Assembly: GCA_963740835.1 (NCBI GenBank)
Contig: CAVUFH010000003.1
Coordinates: forward strand, 1,178,001 to 1,242,000
Reading direction: 5' to 3'
Origin: CAVUFH01 sp963740835
Lineage (GTDB): Bacteria; Actinomycetota; Acidimicrobiia; IMCC26256; PALSA-610
Length of the DNA stretch: 64,000 bases
The translations under genes were made by a program, and so were the position numbers. A model generated the notes under the pieces. The model was not told the DNA's origin. It saw only the letters and a list, made by a program, of their open reading frames with translations, and searched no databases. Positions within the stretch are counted from its first letter, which is position 1; each line of letters begins with the position of its first letter. Positions 53,399 through 63,147 of the stretch are shown here, piece by piece.

Positions 53399-54200
53399 CC
53401 GGCTCGGGCTCGGGCTGACAGCGCGAACACCAGTACGTCACGCGCGGATCGCTTCCGGTCCACGCCCGCTGGATCGGAGAACGACAGCGCGGGCACGGGC
53501 GTCGCTGCTTGCCGTAGACGGCGAGCCCGCCGCGGTAGGTCACGCGCCGGCCCGGCCCCAGGTTGGCCCGCAGCTGCGCGTGCGCGGTCTCGTACAACGC
53601 CCGCTGCACATCGCGTGAGAGCGCGACAACGGGTGTCGATGGATGCACCCGCCGCGCCCAGCAGATCTCCGACTTGAACACGTTGCCGATGCCGGCCGCG
53701 ACGCGCTGGTCGAGCAGGGCCTCGCCGATCGTCATTTCCGTGGGGACGGCAGCGAGGCGGGCGAGCACAGTGTCGACATCGGGCGCGTCACCACACAGAT
53801 CCGGCCCGAGACGGTCGAGTGACTCGGTAGCGCGGGTCGCCGGGCGGGCGCGACCTGCGCGGCGCAGCTCCACGACAGGTGCGTCGAAGCAGACCGCTGT
53901 GGTGCCGTCGTCGACCTCGAGCACGACGCGTGCCCGGTAGGCGGCGCGTCGCCACCGGGCCCGGGGCCGATACACGTGCCAGACGCCGTCCAGCATCATG
54001 TGCGTGTGCAAGGTTGCGCCGTCGTCGAAGTGCACGAGCAGGTGCTTGCCGCGCGCTTCCACCTCGGTCACGTGGGCGCCCGGCGCCGGTGGCCGCAGCC
54101 CGCGCGTGTCGCGCCGGATCTCGACGCGCGTCAACTCGTGCCCGCCCAACGCGGCCTGGAGTCGCGCCGCCCATCGGTGGACCGTGTCACCTTCGGGCAT
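53388..54200 (-). CDS. nei: Endonuclease VIII-like DNA glycosylase
   Basis: A 270-residue Fpg/Nei enzyme starting MPEGDTVHRWAARLQAALGG, the Nei signature with catalytic Pro2 and Glu3. VEARGKHLLVHFDDGATLHT supplies the catalytic lysine; LLDQRVAAGIGNVFKSEICW is the helix-two-turn-helix; the zinc finger is intact with CPRC and CSRC. It excises oxidised pyrimidines and nicks the strand. It sits next to lhr, as Rv3297 (nei) and Rv3296 (lhr) do in M. tuberculosis, consistent with a shared repair role. It overlaps the diguanylate cyclase end by 11 bp. Confidence 0.9.
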   Translation of the reverse strand: MPEGDTVHRWAARLQAALGGHELTRVEIRRDTRGLRPPAPGAHVTEVEARGKHLLVHFDDGATLHTHMMLDGVWHVYRPRARWRRAAYRARVVLEVDDGTTAVCFDAPVVELRRAGRARPATRATESLDRLGPDLCGDAPDVDTVLARLAAVPTEMTIGEALLDQRVAAGIGNVFKSEICWARRVHPSTPVVALSRDVQRALYETAHAQLRANLGPGRRVTYRGGLAVYGKQRRPCPRCRSPIQRAWTGSDPRVTYWCSRCQPEPEPATS

Positions 54201-54222
54201 CGGGCTCCCCTAAGCGCGCGGG

Positions 54223-57200
54223 TCACGAGCGGAGGGTCAGGCCCTTGTAGCCGTCGCCAAAGCCCGCGTCGCGCAACGCCTGCGCGCTCGGCGCGGTGCG
54301 CGCCGGCGCGTCGTCGATGCGTTCGAGCTGGAGCCGGCCGACCCGTCCTTCCTTGTGTGCCTCGACGAGCGCGCCCGCCCATACGTGCGGGTCGGCGCCG
54401 CTGAACGTCAACAGGCTCTTGCCCCCGCGTTCCAGGTACACCGCGAGCTCGCCGTCGACGAGCACGACGTGCGCGCCGGCAGCGCGGGCCGGACGGCCGC
54501 CGGTGTCGGGCCAGCCGATCGCGGCACCGTACGGCTGGGCCGGATCGGTTGCCGCCAGCACGATCGCGCGCGGCTCGTCCGCGTTCGCGGTGCGGAACGA
54601 GCGAACCCGGTCGACGGCGCCCGGCAGCGCGAACTGCGCGGCGCCGAGCCCGGCGACGAACCAACCGCGGCGGGCGCGGCCCGCTTCCTCCAAGGCGCGC
54701 AGCACGGGGTACACCGCGGCGAACCCGCCGGGGACTCCTTCGGCGCGTACGCCTTCGCGCGTCACCACGCCGTGCCGTTCGAGCAGTTGCAGCGCCTGCG
54801 CGTGCGCGATCTCGGTGCTGCTCGGCGCGGGCTGGAGCAACGGCGCGACGAGTGACCACCGACCCGCACCCGCGGGCGGCCCGAGACGCGACAGCCGTGA
54901 GACATTGGGTTTCGCACGCGGCGTGCGTCGCCCGGTCCGACGCGAGACGCGCAACGGTCCGAACGTGTCGTTAGTGACCTCGCCCGCCCACACCAGATCC
55001 CACAGTGCAGTGAGCACGATCGAGTCGTCGATGACCTTGCCTATGAATCCCTCCGCGGCGCGCCGGGGAGGCGGCTGCGCCGCGGGCGGGGCTTCGCTCG
55101 TCCGCACTGCTGACCCGGCGGCGGCGACGAGGTCGGGCCAGAACGACGCGCCGGCGCCGGCGAGCCGGGCGCGGAGCGCGTCGTGCACGGGTCCGTCGGG
55201 GCGGCCGTCCTCGACCGGGCCCGGCGCGAGCAGGCGAGTGCGATCGCGGAAGTAGATGCGGACGCGGCCGTCGTCGGCACCGAGCGGCCCCGCGCCGACC
55301 CAGACGATCTCGCCGGCCGCACACAGTTCGTCGAGCATCGCCGGGCGGTAGCCGTCGACACGCGCCGGAAGGATGTCGCGTTCGAGCACCGACGCGGGGA
55401 TAGCCACACCTTGGAGCTGTTCGAGCGTCTCGACGAGCGCGTCGAGCCCGCGCCGGCCCCGCCCGACGCCCTGCCATGCCGGGAGGAAGCGCGCGAACGT
55501 CGCGGCGTCGACCGGCTCGATCTCGTGGCGCATCGCCGCGAGCGACCGGCGCCGGAGCACGCGCAGGACGTTCGCGTCGCACCACTCGCGCTTCATGCCG
55601 CCCGGACGGAATTCGCCGTTCAGCACGCGTTCCTCGGCTGCCAGCCGCGTCGAGCGCGCCGTGGGCGCGCTCGACCGTGATGCCGAGTCGACCCGCCACC
55701 TCCTCGCCCGTGAACGGCCCATGCGTGCGGGCGTAGCGCGCCACCAGGTCATCGAGCGGCTGCTCGACCGGATCGGTGAACGCGGTGGGCAAGCCGGGTG
55801 GCAGCGCGATGCCGAGCGCGTCGCGCACGCGTGCGGCATCCTCCGCGGCCGCGTAACGCGTGCCGGTTGCGATCACCCGCCGTTGCCGGATCAGCTCGTC
55901 CAGCCAGGGTTGCGGATCTGCCGTTGCGCGGGCGCGCAGCTCGTCGAAGTCGAGCGGACCCAGGTCGGCGAGCAGGTCGCGGAGATCGTCGGCGTGGCGG
56001 GCATGCCGGTTCGGGACGAGCCGCTGCAGCTCGAGCTCCAGCTCGGCGAGCACTTCGGGATCGAGCAGCTCCCTGAGCTCTTCGGCACCGAGGAGATCGC
56101 GCAGCAGGTCGCGGTCGAGCGCGAGTGCAGCCGCGCGCCGCTCCGCGAGCGGTGCATCGCCCTCGTACATGTACACGGCGATCCAGCCGAACAGCAGCGA
56201 CTGCGCGAAGGGTGACGCGCGCTTGGTCTCCACCGGAACGACCCGCAGCTTGCGCGAGCGGATGTCGCCCAGCACCTCGCGCAGCGCGGGCAGGTCGAAC
56301 ACGTCCCGCAGGCACTCGCGCGTCGTCTCGAGCAGCATCGGGAAGGCCGGGTAGCCGGACGCGACTTCGAGGAGGTCGGCCGCCCGCTGCCGTTGCTGCC
56401 ACAGTGGCGTGCGCTCACCGGGGCGCCGGCGCGGGAGCAACAGCGAGCGCGCCGCGTTCTCCCGGAAGCGCGACGAGAACAGCGACGTGCTCGGCAGTCG
56501 TTCGACCACGAGCTCTTCGACTTCGTTGGGCTCGAACAGCAGCAGGTCGAGCGGGATGTCCTCGATGGCCTCGGGGAGGCGGAGGATGATGCCGTCGTCG
56601 GACCACAGCACCTGCACCGGCATGTCGGCACGCGCGAGTCGTTCTTCGAGCGCGAGCGCCCACGGCGCGTGTACGCGCGAGCCGAACGGCGTGAGGATGC
56701 AGATCCGCCAGTCGCCGATCTCGTCGGGGAAGCGCTCGACCACGATCGTCCGGTCGTCAGGCACCGACCCCGTGGACTCACCCTGCTCCTCGAGGTACCG
56801 GCGCAGGTTCGACGCCGCGCTTGCGTCGAGCCCATCCACGCGCAGCCGCGCCTCGGCCGCGTCCGGTGAGAGGTCCCGTAGCTCACGCACCATGCCACCC
56901 AACGCGCGGCCGAGCTCCAGGGGCCGCCCCGGGCGGTCGCCGCGCCAGAACGGGGTCTTGCCGGGCTCGCCTGGTGCCGGCGTCACGACGACGCGGTCGA
57001 ACGTGATCTCCTCGATCCGCCACGTGGTCGCGCCGAGCACGAACGTCTCGCCGGCGCGGCTCTCGTAGACCATCTCCTCGTCGAGCTCGCCGACGCGCAC
57101 GCCGTCGGGGAGGAAGACGCCGAACAGGCCGCGATCGGGGATGGTGCCGCCACTCGCGATCGCGACCCGTTGCGCGCCTTCTCGGGCGCGCACTTGCCCC

Positions 57201-58709
57201 TGAACGCGGTCCCACACGACGCGCGGACGGAGCCCGGCGAAGCGATCAGACGGGTAGCGGCCCGCGAGCATGTCGAGCACTTCGCGGAACACGTCCTCTG
57301 AGAGCTCGGCGAAGTTCGCGCTGCGCCGCACCATCGCGTACAGCGCGTCGACGTCCCACTCATCGACCGCGACCGCCGCGACGATCTGCTGAGCCAGGAC
57401 ATCGATCGGGTTGCGCGGGTAGCGCATCTCCTCGACGAGCCCTTCCCGCATGCGACGCGCGACCGCGGTGGCTTCGAGAAGGTCACCGCGGTACTTCGGA
57501 AAGATCTTGCCTGTGCTCGGTTCGCCCACCTGGTGGCCGGCTCGCCCCACCCGCTGCATGCCACGCGCGACCGAGCCCGGCGACTCCACGAGCACGACGA
57601 GGTCGACGCTGCCCATATCGATCCCGAGCTCCAAGCTGCTGGTCGCGACGATCGCCTTCAGCCGGCCCGCCTTCAGATCGGATTCGATGACGAGCCGTTG
57701 TTCGCGCGAGAGCGAACCGTGGTGCGCACGTACGAGCTCTTCGCCCGCGAGATCGTTCAGGCTGGCGGCCAGCCGCTCCGACAGCCGACGCGCGTTGCAG
57801 AAGATGAGCGTCGTGTGGTGTTCGCGTATCAGCTCGACGAGCCGAGGGTGGATGTGCGGCCAGATGCTCGCCCGCGGCTCGATGCTCAGATCGCTCGGCC
57901 CGTCGGCCGAAACCGCGTCGTACTGGGGCGCCGGGTTCTGCGCGAGCTCGGCCATGTCATCGACCGGGACGATGATCTCCAGTTGCAGGTCCTTGCGCGA
58001 ACCGGCGTCGACGATCGTGACCGGGCGAGGTCCGTTCGACCCGTTGCCGCCCAAGAACTGCGCGATCTCGTCGAGCGGGCGTTGTGTGGCGGATAGGCCG
58101 ATGCGTTGTGGTGGGCGGTGCGCGATCTCGTCGAGCCGCTCGAGGCTGAGCATGAGATCCGCGCCGCGCTTCGTCGGCGCCATTGCGTGGATCTCGTCGA
58201 TGATCACGTACTCGACCGACCGCAGCGCCTCGCGTCCGCGATGTGAGCATGAGGTACAACGACTCGGGCGTCGTGATCAGGATGTCGGGGGGTGTGCGGA
58301 CGAGCGCCTGCCGGTCCTTGCCGGGCGTGTCCCCGGTACGCATCCCGACGCTCGGCGTCCGGAGCGCGACGCCGAGCCGCTCAGCCGCGAGGCCGACGCC
58401 GGCGATCGGCGCTCGGAGGTTCTTCTCGACGTCGACGGCCAGCGCCCGCAGCGGCGAGATGTAGAGCACGCGGCAACGGTCGGCTTTCGCCGGTTCGGGT
58501 GTTGTCGCGAGCCGATCGATCGCCCACAGGAATGCGGCGAGGGTCTTGCCCGACCCCGTCGGCGCCAGGATCAGCGAGTGGTCGCCGGCCGCGATCGCCG
58601 GCCACCCCTGCTCCTGGGCCGCCGTGGGTGCGGCGAAGCTCGTCGCGAACCAGGCACGGACGGGCTCGGAGAACCGGTCCATGGCCGGGGAGGCAGTCGC
58701 CGGAGGCAT
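54223..58709 (-). CDS. lhr: Lhr-type ATP-dependent DNA helicase (two frameshifts)
   Basis: About 1,500 residues after joining. Superfamily 2 motifs: AAPTAAQEQGWPAIAAGD, Walker A ILAPTGSGKTLAAFLWAIDR, LITTPESLYLML, DEIHAMAPTKRGADLMLSLE, GLSATQRPLDEIAQFLGG, LIFCNARRLSERLAASLNDL, VATSSLELGIDMGSVDLVV and GMQRVGRAGHQVG. The long C-terminus (winged helix and Lhr-CTD) ends QALRDAGFGDGYKGLTLRS. It is a DNA-repair helicase. Frames break at 58230-58236 and 55644-55652; a missing CG at each restores DEIHA-linked and LAAEERVLNGEF readings. Start: ATG 58709 with TACCGT 6 nt upstream. Codons at 55044-55113 derive from a dispersed repeat. Confidence 0.9.
55044..55113. repeat. Dispersed GC-rich element, copy 2, inside lhr
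   Basis: This segment aligns with the element at 48220-48288. Within lhr it is in frame and encodes an Ala/Pro/Arg-rich insert (AVRTSEAPPAAQPPPRRAAE) between two ordered parts of the Lhr C-terminal region (LVAAAGS and FIGKVIDDSIVLTALWDL). It contains the inverted repeat GCGGC-TGC-GCCGC. Confidence 0.6.
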
Positions 58710-58744
58710 CCCCCCACGGTACCGGCCTCCGCTGACAGGGAATG

Positions 58745-61295
58745 TCAGGGTTCGCGGACGAACGACGCCGGATCGCCGAGCAGTGCGGCGCTGAAATGAT
58801 CGCGCTCGCGCTCGACGAGGGCGCGGTGGACGCGTTGGCGTTCGAGGTGTTGGGCGATGACGCGCTCGCCTTCGGGGATCGGGTGCGCAGCCATGTGCGC
58901 GGGGACGCTCCGCGCCGACGCGTCGTCGACGAGCCAGGTGATGCCTTCGAACATGCGGGCGAGCAGCGTGCGGGGGAAGCGCACCTCGATCGTGTCCCAG
59001 TGGTCCCGGACGAACTCCCACACGAGCGGCCCGTACTCCCGGCTGGTCGAGCGCGCGCTGGAGGAGGAACGGCGCGTTTTGCGTGCGCACCGCGTCGGTC
59101 GTGGCGAGCACGCCCACGCGCAGCACCAGTTCCTCGGTCGGGAACATCGCCAATGAGTAGAGGTAACGCAGCTGTTCCTGCGGTGTCGCCGCGGTGCGGA
59201 ACCAGCCGAGGTACTCGTCGAAGAGGTCGGCATTGCCGTGGTGCGCGGTGATCGAGATGCACGCGGCCACGACGTCGGCGTCCGTGGTGTCGCGGTCTCG
59301 ATACTCCGCCGCCCGCGCGACGACCTCGTGGTCCTCGGCGACGGTGCCGAGTGCGTCGAGGAGCACGCCGCGCAGCTGGCGGTCGCGCGGTCCCTCGTCG
59401 ACCGGTGCGTCCCAGCCGAGGCGCGCGAACGCCGGCCGCGTCAGCTCGGCGATCCGGGTGCGCAGGCGCGTGAGTGCCTCGCCTTCGACGAGGCGCGTCA
59501 GGCTGCGAAGCCTCGCCATCAGCGCGCGCCATACGACGACGTCGATCTCGTCGCGCAGCGTCTCGGCGAAGTCGAGGAACTCCGAGGCGCGCATGGTGCC
59601 GACGATCACCGAGGCCCAGGCGTCGTCCACCAGCACGAAGCGCTCGCGCGCGGTGAGCGCGGCCGTTGCAACCAGGCGCGCCGGCCACGCCGGCGGGTAC
59701 GCGACCCGGTAGAAACCTTCGCCGCCGGCGTTGAGCACGACGGGTGCGCCGGTGTCGCCGGGGATGGTGATGGTGGCGTCGTCGAGCAGGACGGCGGTGG
59801 GTGCTGCATCGTCGGTGCCTCGCACGAGCATGGGGATCGACCACTGCTCGGTCGCGTCGCCGCGGTCGTAGCGGAACCGGCGCTGGGTGAGGCGCACGCC
59901 TCCATCGACCGGTTCGGCCGCGACCTCGGGATATCCCGGTTGGAAGATCCAGGAGTCCATGATGCGCCGAACCGGGCGGGCGGTCGCGTGTTCGAGCGCG
60001 TCCCACAGGTCGGTCGTGTCGGTGTTCGCGAGTTTGTAGGTGTCGAGGTAGTAGCGCACACCATCGCGGAACGCATCTGCACCGAGCCACTGCTCGAGCA
60101 TGCGGACGACTGACCCACCCTTTTGGTAGGTGAGGATGTCGAACATGCCATCGGCGTCTTCCGGTGTCCGCACTTCGTACTCGACGGCGCGCGTGTTCGA
60201 GAGCGCGTCGATATCGAGCGCGGCTGCGCGCGCCATCGCGAAATCGTCCCACGTGCGCCACTCGGGGTGGAGCGCGTCGACGCCCGCGTGCTCCATGAAG
60301 GTCGCGAAGGCCTCGTTGAGCCAGATCCCGTTCCACCACTTCATCGTGACGAGGTCGCCGAACCACATGTGGGCGATCTCGTGCACGATCGTCAGCGCGA
60401 CCTGCGCGGCCTCGGCCTGGGTCACGGAGTCGGGGTCCAGGAGCAGCGCGGTTTCCCGGAACGTCACGCAGCCGAGGTTCTCCATCGCGCCGAACGCGAA
60501 GTCGGGGAGTGCGATGAGGTCGAGCTTCTCGCCGGGATAGGGGATGTCGTAGTACTCGTTGAAGAATTGCAGTGCGAACGCGCCGACCTCGATTGCGAAC
60601 GCGGTCAGGTCGCCGCGTCCGGGAACGTGTACGACTCGGAAGGGAATGCCACCGACGTCGACGGGATGTGCGGACTCGAGCTCGCCGACGATGAACGCCA
60701 CGAGGTACGTCGACATCTTGATCGTGTCGCCGAACTGCACGCGCACCCTTCCGGCATCGAGCGAGGTTCGTTCGACTTCGGGGCCGTTCGACAGGGCGAC
60801 GAGGCCGTCCTCGACCTCGAGCGCGATCGAGAAGACGGCTTTGAACTCGGGTTCGTCGAAGCACGGAAAGGCCCGACGCGCGTGCGGCGCCTCGAACTGC
60901 GTCGCCGCGAGCGTGCGCGTCGAGCCGTCTTCCGCCGTGTAGGTGCTCCGGTAGAAGCCGACGAGATCGTCGGTGAGGTTGCCGCGGAAGTGCAGGCGCA
61001 ATGTGGCCTCTCCCGCGCCCAACGCCGGTGCTTCGACGGTGATGCGCTCGGCCGGCGCGTCGGTGATGAGCGTCGCCGCGAGCGGGTCGCCGGCTTGCGT
61101 CACGGCGACGAGCTCGACCTCCAGCTCGTGCGCGTTGCACACGATCGCCGGCACCGCTTCCGTGACGTCGAGCGTGATCGTGACGTCACCCTCGAAGGTG
61201 CCGGATCCGAGATCGGGCGCGATCGTCAGGTCGTACCGGGTCGGGAGGACTGTGGACGGCAGGCGTGGATCGGCATCACCCAAGTTGTCGTTCAT
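58745..61295 (-). CDS. pepN: Aminopeptidase N (M1 family, frameshifted)
   Basis: About 850 residues after joining. A zinc aminopeptidase with AATQFEAPHARRAFPCFDEP, the exopeptidase motif FGAMENLGCVTFRETALLLD and zinc site HEIAHMWFGDLVTMKWWNGI then LNEAFATFMEH (HExxH and the distant glutamate). The ERAP1-like C-terminal helical domain ends EFVRDHWDTIEVRFPRTLLA and DDASARSVPAHMA. The frame breaks at about 59040-59056, best repaired by removing one C to give RALDQREYGPLVWEFV. Start: ATG 61295. It lies upstream of lhr on the same strand with 35 bp between. Confidence 0.92.
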
Positions 61296-61369
61296 GTGGG
61301 GTCGCAGCGTACGCACTGTCCGTCGTCCGGGCGTCGCCTCGCGCTTACGGCGGTTCTCCGACGCGCGTG

Positions 61370-61765
61370 TCAGGTTTGGGGCCGTCGATCCAAGATCGCG
61401 TCGGCCCACGACACCTCCGGTCGCGCGCGGCGGCGGTCCGCCCACGCATCGGGCACGTCGATCTCGAGCCGGACCAGCGCGCCGCCGAGGGTCTTGCCGA
61501 GGCTGTCGGCGCGCAGCGATCTCGGGCCGCCGCCACCGAGCGCGCCGTGCAGGACGAAGTTCAACGCGCGGACGTTGCGCGCCTCGTAGCGATCGACACC
61601 GCCATGCACCATTGATCCGAAGTGTTGCTTCACGCGCGCCGCGGTCACTTCGCGCACGAGAAGTGCGTAGGTCTCGTCGTCGTCGACGAACAGCGCGACG
61701 TTGGCGATGTCGCCTTTGTCGCCCGCGCGGTAGCCGCACAGCTCACGTAACGGCAGGCGCGCCAT
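61370..61765 (-). CDS. AtuA-associated small protein
   Basis: A 131-residue domain matching the C-terminal ferredoxin-fold region of AtuA-type proteins: LRELCGYRAGDKGDIANVAL, ETYALLVREVTAARVKQHFG, SMVHGGVDRYEARNVRALNF and VLHGALGGGGPRSLRADSLG with a final K. In Pseudomonas, AtuA belongs to the acyclic terpene utilisation cluster; here the two parts are separate genes. Its ATG overlaps the stop of the larger AtuA-like gene (TGATG), so they form one unit. Confidence 0.78.
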   Translation of the reverse strand: MARLPLRELCGYRAGDKGDIANVALFVDDDETYALLVREVTAARVKQHFGSMVHGGVDRYEARNVRALNFVLHGALGGGGPRSLRADSLGKTLGGALVRLEIDVPDAWADRRRARPEVSWADAILDRRPQT

Positions 61766-63147
61766 CACCGCACCTCCTCGAGGACGATCTTCACCTGCGC
61801 GTCGACGCGGGCCTTGTCCACGAGCGTGGGCCAGATCGCAAGCAGCTCGGTGGCGCTGCCGGGGCCGCGTCCGGCACCGGTCAGGCCGGCGGGCGGCGCC
61901 GACAACGTCAACGGGACGATCTCGCGCCCGACGAGTCCCGCGGTGCGCTGGTCGTCGCAGCGCCACGCGACGCGCAGCACGCACTCGGGCGGCTCCGACG
62001 CGGGCGCGCCGCTTGCGGCGCGCGGCACCGTGGGGCCGCCGAGCGCGTCGACGCCCCAGTACTCGAAGCGCCACTCGGCGACGTCGAGCCCGGCCATCTC
62101 GACCCGCGTCACGAAGATCGCCGCGGTTGCCTTCGCCTTTTCGTACGCGTCGGGCCACGAGAACGCGACGCGCGCTTCGCCCGACCAACCCGCATGGTGT
62201 GCGAGCAGCAACTTGTAGGTGTCGGTGGCGGGCGAGCCGCGCACGTCGGTGATCTCGACGCGGTCGCCGGACCGATCGGTGAACCGCGCGGAGGTGAAGT
62301 CGGCGACGACATCGGGCGCGAGGTAACGCGCGGGGTCGTGCACTTCGTAGAGCAGCTGGTGGCGCAAGGTGTCGGTCGAGACGCGTCCACCAGAACCCGC
62401 CGGCTTCCGGATGGTGGCGTGGCCGTCGGTGGTCACATCCGCGATCGGATAGGGCAGATCCCACGGATGCGGCAACGCCCACCAATCGCCGGAGTAGTTG
62501 CCGCCGAGGCTCTGGCCCGAGCACTCGAGGAGGTGCCCGACGACGATGCCCGTGGCCAACCGGTCCCAGTCGTCCCACGCCCAACCATGTTCGTACGCGA
62601 GCGGCGCGAGGAACAGCGACGCGTCGGCGACGCGTCCGGTGATGACGATGTCGGCGCCCTCCGCGAGCGCATCGGCGATCGGACGCGCACCGAGATACGC
62701 GGAAGCGAACACGGGCGGCGCGGGGAGCGCCTCGAACGGTTCGCCGGTGTCGAGGTGCGCGAACGATTCGCCGTCGGTGTGGAGCGCACCGAGGCGCGGG
62801 AGCAAGTCGTCACCGACCACGGTCGCGATGGTGATGCCGGTGACGCCGAGCGCGCGTGCCGTGTCGATGGCCGCGCGTGCCGCCGCCGCCGGGTTGATTC
62901 CTCCGGCGTTGGTGATGACCTTCGTGCGACCGTCGGCGATGAACGGCAGCGCCCGCGTCAGGTACGCGGGAAGGTCGCGCGTGTAGCCCCGGGTCTCGTC
63001 GCGTTGCCGGTCCTTCTGCAGGATCGCGAGCGTGAGCTCCGCGAGCGCCTCGAGGCACAGGTAGTCGACGCCGTCGGCGAGGAGGGCGTCCGCGGCGGAC
63101 GGGGTGTCGCCGTAGAACCCCTGGCCTCCGGCAACCGAAACGATCAC
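61765..63147 (-). CDS. AtuA-family protein (DUF1446)
   Basis: A 460-residue DUF1446/AtuA-family protein: VAGGQGFYGDTPSAADALLA, VDYLCLEALAELTLAILQKD, VITNAGGINPAAAARAAIDT, GADIVITGRVADASLFLAPL, LLECSGQSLGGNYSGDWWAL and PYPIADVTTDGHATIRKPAG. The family takes part in acyclic terpene (citronellol/geraniol) and leucine-like catabolism in some bacteria, but its reaction is not settled. Start: GTG 63147 overlapping the amidase stop by four bases (GTGA). Expected partners such as geranyl-CoA carboxylase are not in this window. Confidence 0.82.
   Translation of the reverse strand: MIVSVAGGQGFYGDTPSAADALLADGVDYLCLEALAELTLAILQKDRQRDETRGYTRDLPAYLTRALPFIADGRTKVITNAGGINPAAAARAAIDTARALGVTGITIATVVGDDLLPRLGALHTDGESFAHLDTGEPFEALPAPPVFASAYLGARPIADALAEGADIVITGRVADASLFLAPLAYEHGWAWDDWDRLATGIVVGHLLECSGQSLGGNYSGDWWALPHPWDLPYPIADVTTDGHATIRKPAGSGGRVSTDTLRHQLLYEVHDPARYLAPDVVADFTSARFTDRSGDRVEITDVRGSPATDTYKLLLAHHAGWSGEARVAFSWPDAYEKAKATAAIFVTRVEMAGLDVAEWRFEYWGVDALGGPTVPRAASGAPASEPPECVLRVAWRCDDQRTAGLVGREIVPLTLSAPPAGLTGAGRGPGSATELLAIWPTLVDKARVDAQVKIVLEEVR

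Noticed and set aside
54223..58709. lhr as two or three separate helicase genes
   Set aside because: Motifs continue in order across the frame changes with no new start signals; a single frameshifted gene fits better.
59057..61295. Long plus-strand frames opposite pepN
   Set aside because: Composition is that of a reverse-complement shadow of a GC-rich gene, with no recognisable motif.
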